DNA from: Closterium sp. NIES-65
Taxonomy: Eukaryota; Streptophyta; Zygnematophyceae; Desmidiales; Closteriaceae
DNA: 64,000 nucleotides
Direction: 5' to 3'
NCBI GenBank assembly: GCA_948144175.1
Contig: CANXME010002010.1
Coordinates: 1,984,001 to 2,048,000, forward strand
The position numbers and the translations under genes are program-made. A model generated the notes under the pieces. It ran no database searches, was not told where the DNA came from, and saw only the letters and a list, made by a program, of their open reading frames with translations. Positions within the stretch are counted from its first letter, which is position 1, and every line of letters starts with the position of its first letter. This document shows, piece by piece, positions 1 through 10,908 of the stretch.

Positions 1-3000
1 TCTCTTGCTGACCCCTCTGGGGGACCGGCTCGTGCACGTTCCTCCACTGTTCTCCCGTGTCCGGCGGTTCCGTCTGGCTCACTATTAGGTCTTCACCTCC
101 CCTTGTTCTCTACGAACTTGGTGAGTAACGTCGTCCTTCAAGATGCTTGGGTTGATACATTTATCCCTGGAGGACAGCGCGTGGCGATCTGCACGTGTGC
201 ACGGACGGGCCATCACCTGGCCACGTTCAGCCGTCGGCTTGGGTCGAGCCTGTACACACTAACTACTGAGCCTCCTTAGGTAGCTACGTCTGCGTCCGCA
301 TCAGGGCAGCTAGCAGCCCCCTGTTCGTGTCTCCTCCTGTCGCTCCAGACTCTCCTTTGGCACCACCGCCTAGGTCACCCCTCCCTGACGCCTCCGTGGC
401 ATGCACTCCCGCCTCCTTGTCTGTGGTCTTCCCAGGTCTTTGCCTCCCCTCCCACACTCGCCTGCCCCTCCCTGCCTTCCCTTTGTCGAGGGGCGGTAGC
501 GCGCCGCTCCTCACTCCTCGTTTCTCCCGATGATTGCTCCCCTGCAGACTCTCCACATGGACGTGTGGGGCCCAGCCCGCGTCCAGGGACAGGGCCGCGA
601 GCGATACTTTCTGCTGGTTGTTGACGACTACTCGCGTTACACCACGGTCTTTCCCTTGCGCAGCAAGGGGGAGGTCCCTGATGTTTTGATCCCTTAGATC
701 CGCGCTGTCCGTCTCCAGCTTCGCGAGCGGTTTGACACGGACCTTCCTGTCCTATGTCTGCACTCTGACAGAGGTGGTGAGTTCTCCTCCAACCTCTTGC
801 GAGACTTTTATCGTGGGGAGGGCATCCTTCAGTCGTTCACGCTTCCGGCCTCTCCTCAGCAAAGTGGGATTGCTGAGCGCCACATTGGCTTAGTCATGGA
901 GGTGGCTCGTACCTCCATGATCCATGCGGCTGCTCCCCATTTTCTGTGGCCGTTTGTGGTCCGGTATGCTGCGCATCAGCTCAACCTCTGGCCCCGTGTC
1001 TCCTTGTCGAAGACCTCGACTATACTACGTTGGACGGGAGAGGTTGGCGATGCGTCGGTGTTCCGGGTCTGGGGCTGTCGTGCCTTCGTCCGCTACCTCC
1101 GCGGACAAGCAATCCTCGCGCGCCGTTCCCTGCGTCTTCCTTGGCTGGCAGTTTTACCACCCCACCTCGTGCCTTGTCCTACCCTCCCAGGACATCACGT
1201 TCGACGAGTCGGTTCCCTTTTACCGTCTCTTCCCCTACTGCACTGCCCCTCTCCCCCCCTCTCCGCCTCTCTTCCTCGCTCCAAGTCCCCCTTCGGTAGA
1301 CCCCCTCCCCCCTCAAGGTCCTGCTCCTTCATGTGTGTTTAGGAAGATCCACTCCCCTTGGTTGAGCCTGTCGAGGTCTCTGGTGACTCTGGTGCTGCTC
1401 GGGGTGCTGCGTCTGGGGGTGCTGAGCCTGCGGTTGCGGAGTCTGAGTGTGCGGAGCCTGGAGGTGCTGAGCCTGAGCGTGCGGAGCCTGGGGGTGCTGA
1501 GCCTGCGGGTTGGGAGCTTAGGGGTGCTGAGTCTGCGCGTGCGGATCCTAGGGGTGCTGAGTCTGGGGGTGCTGAGTCTAGAGGTCCCGCATCTACAATG
1601 CGGGAGCCTCTCTCACCACAGCAGTTGCGCGAGTGGTACGCTCGGCGCTGTAGCCTTCGGAGTGGCGCTGCTGGAGCTGGAGGCCTTGGAGTTGCTAGTC
1701 CTGGAGGTGCTGGAGGTACTAATAGTACTGGAGGTACTGGAGGTGCTGGAGCTACTACTCCTGGAGGTCCCACTGGTTCCTTGCCCCAGCGGTCTAGCCG
1801 GCGGGAGCCTCTCTCACCACAGCAGTTGCACGAGTGGTATGCTCGGCAATGTAGCCTTCGGAGCGGCGCTGCTGGAGCTGGAGGCCCTGGAGCTGCTAGT
1901 GCTGGAGGTGCTGGTGGTGCTGGCACTGCTGGTCCCGAGGGTACTCGTGCTAGTGGCGTTGGAGCTGCCGGAGCTGGTGGTGCTGCTAGTGCTGGAGGTG
2001 CTGGAGGTAGTGGAGTTTCTGGAGCTGCTGGAGCTGCTGGTGGTGGTGCTGCTCGAGGTGCTAAAGCTGCTAGTCCCGGAAGTGCTCGTACAGGAGGCAT
2101 TGGAGCTGCCGGAGCTAGTGGTGCTACTGCTACTGGAGAAACTGGAGGTGCTGGAGCTGCTGGTCCCGGAGGTGCTCGTACTGGAGGTACTGCAGGTGCT
2201 AGAGCTGCTGGTTCTAGAGGTGCTTGTGCTGGAGGCACTGGAGCTGCCGGAGCTGGTGGAGCTGCCGGAGCTGGTGGTACTGCTCGTGCTGGAGGTACTG
2301 GTGCTGCTGGTGCTGGAGGTGCTGGAGGTGCTGGAGGTGCTAGAGCTGCTGGAGCTGCTGGTCCGAAGGTGCTCGTACTGGAGGTACTGGTGCTGCTGGA
2401 GCTGGTGGTGTTGCTCGTGCTGGAGGTGCTGGAGGTGCTGGTTGTGCTGGGGGCGCTAGAGCTGGCCGTACTAGTGCTGGAGGCACTGTGCCGCGGCGCT
2501 TGTTTTTCGCTCGACCGTTGCCGTCGTCTTTGCCGCCACCTCGCTCCGTGCTTCGCCAGGTTCTTGTCTCCCGTCTTCTACTAGCCTTACTCCTCCCTCT
2601 TTGTGTCCACGGCCTGACTAGTCGCAGCTACAGTTACAGCAAGACTCCCCGCTGCCTGCTCCTTCTCCTTACACTGAGCAGATAGACTCTCTTACAGAGT
2701 GTCGTGAACCTGCGTCTCGCCCTGCCTCGCCTACTCACGCTGGTCGCACTGGTCGTCGTGCTCCGCGTCCGCGTCCTCCTTTTGTCCCCGGCACTCACTA
2801 TATGACACTTCGTCCTTCCTCTATTCCACAGCGATTTCCCCTGCCGTCTCCTCCTGCGTCCTCTCTTCTTGACGGTCCGGACCCTGAGTCTGACTTAGTT
2901 CGTGCTGCCAGTCCTACTGTGACGTGTCTCCTGGCCACTGTTGTCATTGACCCTTGGTTTGAGTCCACTACTGCGTCTGCCCTAGTCGCTGAGCTTGTTG

Positions 3001-4723
3001 ACTTTGCTACTGCTTGTCATCTCGATTACGCCGCTAGTCTTGCTGCTAAGTCTGAGTCTCTCTGTCCTCCGTCCGTCAGGGGTGAGTGTGCTCTTGGCAC
3101 GGACGTCCTTGAGGACAGGCAAGAGGACTTTGAGTGTCTTGCAGCAGCTGTACCTCATCTCGTGTCCATGTTGCTTGCACCTGAGGGAGACCCGGATGCT
3201 CCAGACATCCCGACCCCGTGCTCATCGTACGCTGAGGCGATTAGGGGTCCCTACTCCTCTCAATGGCAGACAGCCATGGACGCAGAGATGGCATCGTGGA
3301 AGTCCACAGGCACTTACGTCGATGAGGTTCCCCTCCTGGGGTGAACATCGTCGATGGCATGTGGATTTTCAGGGTGAAGCGGCCGCCGGGTTCTCCGCCT
3401 GTCTTCAATGCTCGTTATGTCGCACGAGACTTAGTTAGCGAGAGGGAGTTAACTTCTTCCAAACCTTCTCCCCTACCCCGAAGATGACCACTCTTCAGGT
3501 GCTGCTGCACGTTGCCGCTCAGCGTGACTACGAGCTTCACTCCCTTGACTCCAGCACTGCTTTCTTGAAGGGCAGCCTACACGAAGAGATCTGGTTGCGC
3601 TGCCCACCTGGCTTCATTGGGTCGTTTCCTCCTGGTACCCAGTGGAGCCTCCGGTGGCCAGTCTACGGTCTCCGCCAGGGGCCTCGTGAGTGGCACGACA
3701 CACTGAGGATGACACTTGCGGCTCTTGGGTTTGCTCCTTCGACTGCTGACCCGTCGCTGTTTCTGTGCACCGACACCTCTCTGCCGCCATTCTACATCGT
3801 CGTGTACGTCGATGACTTGGTCTTTGCCACTGCTGACACTGAGGGACTGGCCCTTGTGAAGTCGGAGGTGCAGAAGAGACACATGTGCACAGACCTTGAC
3901 TCAGTCACACATGGTGCAGCAGGTCCTTCAGCGCTTCGACTTTACTTGGTCCTCGCCACAGTCCACTCCTCTGCCTACCGGTCACTCGCTCTTAGCTCCA
4001 CCTTCGAACGAGTCCGTAGAGCCGAGTGGCCCGTATCCAGAGCTTGTGGGCTGCCTCATGTACCTGATGACCTGCACTCGACATGACCTTGCTTACCCTC
4101 TCAGCATCGTGGCATGCTACGTTGCGCCCGGGAGACACCGACCAGAGCACATGGAGGCCGCTAGAAGGGTGTTACGCTACTTGTGCAGTACGTCGGGCAT
4201 GGGGCTCGTGCTTGGAGGACGGTGTCGAGTTGTTCTCACTGGCCACGCAGACGCGTCTTGGGTTGACTACTTGGCTATGTAGCGGTCGTCACAGGGTTAC
4301 ACTTTCAGCCATGGCTCTGGTTCTGTTTCTTGGCGGTCTACCCGCTTGTCTTTTGTTCTCAGTTCCAGTTGTGAGGCTGAGATCTACGCAGGGGCCATGG
4401 CTGCACAAGAGTTACGCTGGCTCACCTACCTGCTGACCGACTTGGGAGAGCGGCCTAGTTCTCCTCCAGTTATGTACGTAGACAACAAGGCCATAATTGC
4501 CTTGTGTTAGGAGCACAGATTGGAGCACAAGACGAAGCACATCGCTCTGCGTTACTTCCTTGCTCAAGAGTTGCAGCAGCGTGGTCAGCTTCATCTTGTT
4601 TACGTGGCCACTCGGGCCAACATTGCTGATATATTCACCAAGGCACTTTAGCCTCGTGATCATCAGTGTTTCTGTACTGTTTTAGGCCTTGTGCCTACTA
4701 TGCCTCACTTGCTCACTTCGTGA
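1..4723 (+). pseudogene. pol: E1 pol pseudogene (protease end, integrase, RT, RNase H)
   Basis: Frame 1 reads LADPSGG to SLYTLTTEPP, then TAG at 277-279 where relatives have CAG. The integrase zinc region (LLWHHRLGHPS) is near 355. The integrase core starts at HMDVWGP (about 554), contains TAG at 695-697 (Trp in relatives), then LHSDRGGEFSS and PQQSGIAERHIG, giving the D, D and E residues. RT starts near SYAEAI (about 3228) and has YVDDLVFA near 3807. Just after it, relatives have LGELRSYLGLQIT and about 66 bp are missing here (near 3893), which joins TD directly to SVTH and shifts the frame. RNase H (GHADASW, EAEIYAGA, YVDNKA) is interrupted by TAG codons. The terminal stop is TGA at 4721-4723. 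Confidence 0.88.
1358..2490 (+). repeat. E1 Gly/Ala-rich coding spacer between integrase and RT
   Basis: About 1.1 kb of degenerate GGTGCTGAG and GGAGCTGCT type triplet repeats. Long reading frames stay open in several frames on both strands (GGAxPGGAEPG in one, LLELLVLEVL in another, PAPPAP in antisense). Two copies of REPLSPQQLxEWYARxCSLRSGA, near 1606 and 1802, punctuate it and show an internal duplication of about 196 bp. It occupies the normally short copia linker between integrase and RT. Confidence 0.8.
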
Positions 4724-4890
4724 CTTTGCTTGTACTGTGATTTATATACTTGTACATCCATGCTTACATTTGCTAATTGTGATCACTGTACTGCTTGTTC
4801 CCATATATATAACTTTGCATGTGAACTGGCCTTATGGCCACTTGCTTTTGCTCAGAGTATGTGGTGACTTCGTGATCCACCCTGAGCTCA

Positions 4891-5112
4891 TGGCTGACGT
4901 TGCAAATTTAGATACCCTTAATCTGGGAAAAAATTTCCCCCTGTATTATGGGTGCATATTTTCCAGAAAACATAGCCCTGATTGCTCAGTGTTGGGAAGT
5001 TAAATAGTATGATTATTCAGTGTCGAGAACTTAGGATCAGTGTAGTAACGCGCTGCGCATTATCAAAACTGAACCTCGATGTGGGTGTTAAGGGATAAAA
5101 CTTCTAAGAAAC
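4891..5112. other. Unassigned intergenic sequence
   Basis: AT-richer sequence between the broken end of E1 and TRIM copy a. No gene, LTR or repeat is recognised. Confidence 0.6.
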
Positions 5113-5457
5113 AGTCGGAGGTCCACTGGTGATCCCCGATTGATCCTATTGAAGGGTTACAGGCACGTTGGCCTCGGGGGTTATGGGCGCACTGACCCGC
5201 TACTTAACAAGCCCCTTTCTTCCAATGGTCTAGTGGTTGAGATTCTGGCATGGCATCAAAGCGAAGGTCTCGGGTTCGAATCCCAATGTGTGCACCTCGG
5301 GTATTCCAGTGCGGGGGGGTGTCAGAGGTACACTGGTGATCCCCGTTTGATCCGAGGGAAGGGTTACAGGCACGTTGGCCTGGGGGGTTATGGGCGCACT
5401 GACCTGCTACTTAACAAGCCTTTTTATCCCACTGGTCTTGTGGTTGGGATTCTGACA
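5113..5457 (+). mobile_element. TRIM copy a (345 bp, TSD GAAAC)
   Basis: Terminal-repeat retrotransposon in miniature. Two 138-bp LTRs (5113-5250 and 5320-5457) flank a 69-bp interior (5251-5319) that holds only a PBS (TGGCATCAAAGC, a decayed TGGTATCAGAGC), a GGTTCGAATCC box and a G-run polypurine tract. The 5-bp target duplication GAAAC is perfect (5108-5112 and 5458-5462). There is no coding capacity, so it must be mobilised in trans. The 5' LTR start is decayed (AGTCGGAGG for TGTCAGAGG). It has exactly the same 138-69-138 layout as the copies at 31853 and 57501. Confidence 0.93.
5226..5283 (+). promoter_or_regulatory. tRNA-like Pol III promoter across the TRIM LTR/PBS border
   Basis: A-box-like TGGTCTAGTGG (5226-5236) is in the LTR end. 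A perfect B-box GGTTCGAATCC (5273-5283) is in the interior, 47 bp start to start, close to tRNA-gene spacing. The LTR terminus and PBS lie between them. Whether it is transcribed is inference. Confidence 0.6.
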
Positions 5458-5720
5458 GAAACTTCTTACCCATATAGGTACTCGTGCGATGTTTCCTGGA
5501 AACTCGCAGTAGGACCTCGATAGTGTGTGTGTCGGAAAGAAAGTTTGAAGAAAATATGTCTCGATAACGTGTTATTCGTTTCATTCACGCGCTGGGTGTA
5601 CTGCGAACAATCCGAAGGTGAGGTTATTGTGAGGAAATTTCGTAGAAACTTCCTCTCGATAAGGTCTACTCGGGGTCCACAAAGTCAATACTCTGTTAAG
5701 TCAGGGTCCACTGACAGACT
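5458..5720. other. Unassigned intergenic sequence
   Basis: Short stretch between TRIM copy a and E2. It starts with the TRIM target duplication GAAAC and ends with the E2 target duplication AGACT (5716-5720). No gene seen. Confidence 0.6.
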
Positions 5721-5851
5721 TGTCAGAACATTATAGCTTATACATTTGTGTAGGCTGTAGTGGGGTAGCCCATAAGGGGTACAACCCAATTAGGGTTAGT
5801 ACTTGTACCCAACGGTTTCATAGTTCATTCATCCATTCTCATTTCTCGTCA
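5721..5851 (+). repeat. E2 5' LTR
   Basis: 131 bp, starts TGTCAGAACA and ends TTTCTCGTCA. It contains the block shared by all LTRs here (TGTAGGCTGTAGTGGGGTA, then GGGGTACAAC and TAGGGTT). A TATA-like TTATAGCTTATA lies near its start. Confidence 0.95.
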
Positions 5852-5894
5852 TGGTATCGAGCAGGTTCCCGAGTGGGAATGCTGCCTAGGGCCC
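5852..5894 (+). promoter_or_regulatory. E2 PBS, hairpin and GGGCCC motif
   Basis: The PBS TGGTATCGAGC directly follows the LTR and resembles the complement of the plant initiator tRNA-Met 3' end (TGGTATCAGAGC). Hairpin GTTCCC-GAGT-GGGAAT is at 5865-5880 and the self-complementary GGGCCC at 5889-5894. The same arrangement follows every PBS of the copia elements here, so a packaging or dimerisation role is plausible inference. Confidence 0.75.
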
Positions 5895-5954
5895 ACACAA
5901 TTTTTTTTTTCTTCCCTGCCCGGAGCGCGCTTCGCTCCTACCCGAGTAGCGCCT

Positions 5955-6940
5955 CGAGCCGCCCTTAGAGGCCCCCTTTGGCCGCCCTTACGGCCCCTCG
6001 CGCTGCCTTCTGCGGCCCCTTGCACCGCCCTTACGGCCCCTTACGGCCCCGTCTGGCCCCTTACGGCCCCGCTTTAACCCCTTACGGCCCCGTCGCGGCC
6101 TCGCCTAGGCCCCTCCGCGGCCCCGTTTGGCCCCCTTATGGCCCCGCCTAGGCCCCTCCGCGGCCCTATCGTGCCCCTTACGGCCCCGCCTAGGCCCCTT
6201 ACGGCCCCTTCGCGGCCTCGCCTAGGCCCCCTCCGCAGCCCCGCCTGGCCCCTTACGGCCCCGCCTAGGCCCCTCCGCGGCCCCGTCGTGCCCCTTACGG
6301 CCGCGCCTAGGCCCCTTACGGCCCCTCCGCGGCCCCGCCTAGGCCCCCTCCGCGGCCCCGTCTAGCCCCTTACGGCCCCTTACGGCCCCGCCTAGGCCCC
6401 TTACGGCCCCTTCACGGCCCCGTCTAGGCCCCTTGCGACCCTGCCTAGGCCCCTCAGCGGCCCCGTCTGGCCCCTTTACGGCCAGGCTACGGCCCCGTCT
6501 GGCCCCTTTACGGCCCCATTTAGGCCCCTCTGCGGCCCCGTCGCCACATACGGCCCCGTCGCCACCTGCGGCCCCGTCGCCACCTGCGGCCCCGTCGCCA
6601 CCTGCGGCCCCGTCGCCACCTGCGGCCCCGTCGCCACCTGCGAACCCGTCGCCACCTGCAGCCCCGTCGCCACCTGCGGCCCCGTCGCCACCTACGGCCC
6701 CGCCGCCACATGCGGCCCCGTCACCACCTGTAGCCCCGCCGCCACCTTCGGCCCCGCCGCCACCTGCGGCCCCGCTGCCACCCGCGGCCCCGTCGTCCTA
6801 CCCTAGCGGCCGAGCAGCACAGCAGCCGAGCCGCCCTGCCGCCGAGCCGCCCAGCAGCCGAGCCGCCCTGTCACCGAGCCGCCGAGCAGCCGAGCCGCCC
6901 TGCTGCCGAGCCACCGAGCCGCCCTACTGTCTAGCAGCTG
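5955..6940 (+). repeat. E2 GC-rich leader satellite
   Basis: Three blocks: TTACGGCCCCGCCTAGGCCC type repeats to about 6535; about fifteen 18-bp units (GCCCCGTCGCCACCTGCG) to about 6800; then GCCGAGCCGCCC repeats. All lie between PBS and gag start. Open frames through the repeats (Pro/Ala-rich, Arg-rich) are compositional. Confidence 0.85.
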
Positions 6941-7014
6941 CTGTTCCTACCGGTGCTCCCCGGCCCCTCCTTCCTCGGACTGGTGAGCTCACTTCCTCCT
7001 AGGCCACTGCAGTC

Positions 7015-8560
7015 ATGGCTACCTTAAGTGTCCTCACTTTTGATGCTGAGGGCCGTGCCGTTGACTTTGAGGTCTAGGTTGATGACCTCCAGCTGTTTCT
7101 TGAGTGCAATAGGGTAGACAGCCTCTCCCTGTTTGACCTCACTTCTGGTGCCTCTCCTGCCCTTCCTGCTGATGCTGACGCCACTGTTCGCTCACAGTGG
7201 GCCACGCACGATGTTGCTGCTCGCCTTGCTGTGCGCCACCACTTACCGACCACTGAGCGTGCACACTTTAGCCAGTACAAGAGTGCTCAAACCTTGTACG
7301 ACGCTGTAGTTGCACGCTACTCTTCCCCTGCCACTTCTGCACTGAGCCGTCTCATGCTACCGTACCTCTTCCCTGACCTTGCTGCCTTTCCCACAGTCGC
7401 TGACCTCACTACGCACCTCCGCACTAGTGACACTCGCTACCGCGCTGCGCTTCCTGCTGAGTTCTGCACCAAGAACTCCCCCCCCCCCCCCATGTTCATC
7501 ACCCTCTACTACATAGTCACCTGGCTCCCTGACTCTCTTCGCGTAGTTACGGACCACTTCCTCTCAGTTTGCCCCACCACACTCACCGTTGACCTCCTCG
7601 AGAAGGCCCTCCTAGCGATAGAGAAGAGCATAGTTGCTGTAGGAGCCTCTCGTGGTGACCCTCGCACCCCCGTCTTTGAGGGGTGTTCTCCCTCCCCCCT
7701 CTTACCCTCTGTTGCCTCTTCTGCTGCAACCGACCTCGTTGGTTTCGAGTAGGTCGGCGCTGCGTTTGCCCCGAGCGGGAGACGCCGCACCCGCAAGGAC
7801 AAAGGGGGCAAGGGCGCTGGAGGGGCTGGAGGGGGCGGTGGAGGTGGTGGTGGAGGCAGTGGAGGGAGTGGGGGTGGTGGTGGGAGTGGTGCCGGGGGTG
7901 GCGGCGGCAATGGCAGCAGTGCAGGAGGCGGAGGCGGTGGAGGTGGCGGAGGGAGCGAAGGCGGCGGAGGTGGCGGATGAGGCGGAGGTGGAGGAGGCGG
8001 CGGAGGCGGCGGCGGTGGTGGAGCGGGTCGTGACTCTGCGCAGAGGAGTGGCGCCAGTGGTGATTAGCGCCAGCAGCAGCGGAGTGGTGTGACCCTGTCC
8101 CCTCAGCAGCTTAGTGAGTGGTACACTGTGCGTCAGCGAGGTGGGGGTTTTGGTCCCTACGCTTACGTCCTTCGTACCGCATCCGAGCTGGTGAGCAGTG
8201 GAGAGGCCTGCACTCCAACCAGCACTGCTTTGGTCGCCTGACGGACGCGTGGCGTTGCCAGTTCCCTGAGGCGTCAGAGATCCCTCGCTGGGGAGATCTG
8301 TCTAAGGCCGGGGCTGCTATCTTTGATCTTGACTTTGATGCTATTCTTGCTGCCATGTATGCTGTTGATACTAGTGTTGGTGGTGACTGTTACCTGTGTG
8401 TACCGCCTGGCTCGGGCATTGAGGCCGCTGCTCTAGGTACTGGTGAGGCTGCTGCTCTACGTGCTAGTGCGTCTGCTGCCCTAGGTGCCAGTGCGTCTGC
8501 CGCTCCAGGTGCTGGTGAGTCTACTCTCTCAGGTACTACGTCGGCTCAGACCTTCCACAC
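7015..8560 (+). pseudogene. gag: E2 gag pseudogene
   Basis: The start ATG at 7015 gives MATLSVLTFDAEG, matching the clade A Gag start. Premature stops follow: TAG 7075-7077 (Trp), TAG at 7750 (Ser), TGA at 7978 in the Gly tract, TAG at 8065 (Gln). The conserved SQYKSAQTLYDAVVARYSS and ITLYYIVTWLPDSLR segments remain. A 14-bp C-run (7478-7491) is in frame here. The first knuckle cysteine is replaced (PYAYVLR instead of PCTYVLR) and a frameshift follows, so the zinc knuckle is broken. The frame from 8118 resumes with CFGRLTDAWR and IFDLDFDAILAAMYAV. Confidence 0.88.
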
Positions 8561-10020
8561 CTTCACCCTTGACTCGGGTGCATCCCGCTCCTTCGTTCGA
8601 GACCGCACCACTCTTACGCCGCTCTGTCGGCCGGTTGCAGTCTCCCTGGCTGACCCCTCTGGGGGTCCTGTCCTTGCTAGCTTCTACACTGTCCTACAAT
8701 GCCCGGCAGCCCCCTCTGGCACCCTGTCTGGTCTGTACCTACCCTCGTTCTCTACGAACTTGGTGAGTAGAGAGGACCTACAGGATAGGGGGGTTGACCA
8801 GTTCACTCCTGCGAGTCACCGAGTGATCCACTGCACGTGTGCTCGGACAGGCCGACACTTGGCCACGTTCACCCGTCATCCAGGGTCGAGCCTGTAAACC
8901 CTTACTACTGAGTCTCCTCCTGCTGCTGAGTCTACCCAGGTAGCTGCGTCGAGTCAGGTGTTTGCTGCGGCGTCAAGGTCTGGTCCTGAGTCTGCCCCCT
9001 GCTCGTGTCGTCTGCTGTCCCACCAGACTCTCCTTTAGCACCACCGCCTTGGTCACCCCTCCTTGCCTCGTCTCCGAGGCATGGCCTCCCGTGTCCTTGT
9101 CTCTGGTCTCCCTCGGTCTCTCCCTCCCCTTCCTCCGGGGCCTGGCCCTACTTGCGTCCCCTGCGTCGAGGGGCGACAGCGCGCCGCCCCTCACTCCTCC
9201 GAGTTTCTTCCGACAGAGGCTCCACTGCAGACTCTCTACATGGACGTGTGGGGCCCAGCCCGCGTAAGTGGGCAGGGGCGAGAGCGGTACACCACAGTCT
9301 TCCCCTTGCGCAGCAAGGGTGATGTCAGTGAGGTGTTGATCGACTGGATCCGCGCAGCTTGTCTCCAGCTCAGAGAGAGTTTTGGCTCGGACTTTCCTGT
9401 TCTGTGTCTGCACTCAGACAGAGGCGGGGAGTTTTCCTCATCCCGTCTGGGAGCCTTCTGTCGTGCACAGGGCATCTGCGAGACCTTTACGCTTCCGGCC
9501 TCTCCACAGCAAAATGGGATTGCTGAGCGCCGCATTGGCATGGTCATGGACGTCGCTCGTACGTCCATGATGCATGCGGCTGCCCCCCATTTTCTGTGGC
9601 CGTTTGCGGTTCAGTACGCCGCGCATCAGCTCAACCTTCAGCCCCGGGTCTCCTTGCCAGAGACCTCCCTTGCCTTGCGGTGGACAGGGAAGGTTGGCGA
9701 TGCGTCTGCGTTTTGGGTTTGGGGATCTCGGGCGATTGTCCGCGACTTGTCTGCGGACAAGCTGTCCCCCCGTGCAGTTCCCTGCATCTTCCTTGGCTTC
9801 CCCCTTGACGCGCCTGGGTGGCAGTTTTACCACCCCACCTCGCGCCGTGTTCTGTCCTCCCAAGACATCACCTTCGACGAGTCGATGCCATACTACCGTC
9901 TCTTCCCCTACCGCACTGCGCCCCTCCCCCCCCCGCCGCTCTTCCTTGCGCCAGGTCCTCCCCAGGTAGACCCCCTCCCCCTCAGGGTCCTGCCCTGTCA
10001 GGTGTGTCCCAGGTACACGC
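8560..10020 (+). pseudogene. pol: E2 protease-integrase pseudogene
   Basis: Aspartic protease motif DSGAS is at about 8571. A TAA at 8896 replaces Tyr in SLYTLTTES. The integrase zinc region LL*HHRLGHPS has TAG for Trp at about 9038, followed by CVPCVEGR. The core has MDVWGP (about 9240), LHSDRGGEF (about 9410) and PQQNGIAERRIG (about 9510), so D, D and E are present. However, 33 bp encoding FLLVVDDYSRY are missing between RERY and TTVFPL (near 9290), with TAC microhomology at the joint. The frame then stays open through YYRLFPYRTAPLPPPP into the spacer. Confidence 0.88.
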
Positions 10021-10029
10021 AGTCGAGCC

Positions 10030-10640
10030 TGTCGAGGAAGCTGTTGACTCTGGTGCTGCTAGAGGTGCTGAGCCTGCGGGTGCCGGGTCTGGGGGTGCTG
10101 ATTCTGAGGGTGCTAAGAATGGGGGTGCTGAGCCTGGGGGTGCTGAGTCTGGGGGTGCTGAGCCTGGGGGTGCTGAGCCTGGGGGTGCGGAGCCTGGGGG
10201 TGCTAGGTCTGCTCGTATGGCCGCCGGCGGTGCTTCGTCGAGGCGGGAGCCGCTCTCTCCACAGGAGCTGCGCGAGTGGTTTGCCCGCCGCTGGAGACGT
10301 GCTGCAGAGACTGGGGGTGCTGTTGGAGCTACTGGAGCTGGTCCTGCTGGAGCTGCTGGCGGTGCTGGTGCTACTGGAGGTGGAGCTGCTGGGGGTGTTG
10401 GCGCTGGTGTTTCTACTGGTGCTGGTGCGTCTGGGGGTGCTACTGAGGCTGCTGGTGCTGACGGTCCTACTGGAGCTTGAGCAGTTGGGGGTGTTGGCGC
10501 TGGCGGTGCTACTCGTGCTGGTGCTTCTGAGGGTGATGGAGTTGGCGCTTTTGGAGCTGGAGGTGCTGCTGGCGCTGGTGCTGCCACTGGGGGTACTGGC
10601 GCCGTCCTTGCTGGTTCTGGAGGCGCTGAGCCACCGAGGC
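10030..10640 (+). repeat. E2 Gly/Ala-rich coding spacer
   Basis: GGTGCTGAGCCTGGG repeats and GGAGCTGCTGG repeats surround one REPLSPQELREWFARRW segment (about 10245). Both strands and several frames are open because of the triplet composition. Confidence 0.8.
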
Positions 10641-10908
10641 CGTACTTCGTTCCGCTCCTGGAGCAGGTTCTTTGTCTCCCTCCCTCTCCTGGTCCTGCTC
10701 CTCCCTTAGAGTGTCCACAGCCTGTCCAGTCGTAGTCACAGTTACAGCTTGTCTCCCCGCTGCCTGCTCCTTCTCCCTACACTGGTCCTACTGGAGGTCT
10801 TGCTGAGCGTCGTGAGCCTGCATCTCGTCCTACATCGCCTGTTCGTGCTGCTCGCACTAGTCGTCGTGCTGCGCGTCCGCATCCTCCTGCGGTCCCCGGC
10901 AACACCAG

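Larger units (their letters stand above)
1..4890 (+). mobile_element. E1: truncated Ty1/copia retrotransposon, probably clade B
   Basis: The window opens inside the region just after the protease active site. The element then runs through integrase, spacer, RT and RNase H into the 3' untranslated region shared by this family, where similarity stops near 4890 (after the CCACCCTGAGCT motif). No 3' LTR and no polypurine tract follow, so the 3' end is lost. Integrase wording (MEVARTSMIHAAAPH, LNLWPRVS) matches E4 and E5, which suggests clade B. Confidence 0.9.

Noticed and set aside
924..2459. 511-codon Leu/Val-rich frame across E1 integrase and spacer
   Set aside because: It is an alternative frame of the integrase and of the GGTGCTGAG repeats. 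The integrase motifs are in another frame.
5226..5283. A functional host tRNA gene
   Set aside because: A-box and B-box are present, but the acceptor stem does not pair, position 33 of the loop is A, and the sequence belongs to a TRIM with LTRs and target duplication.
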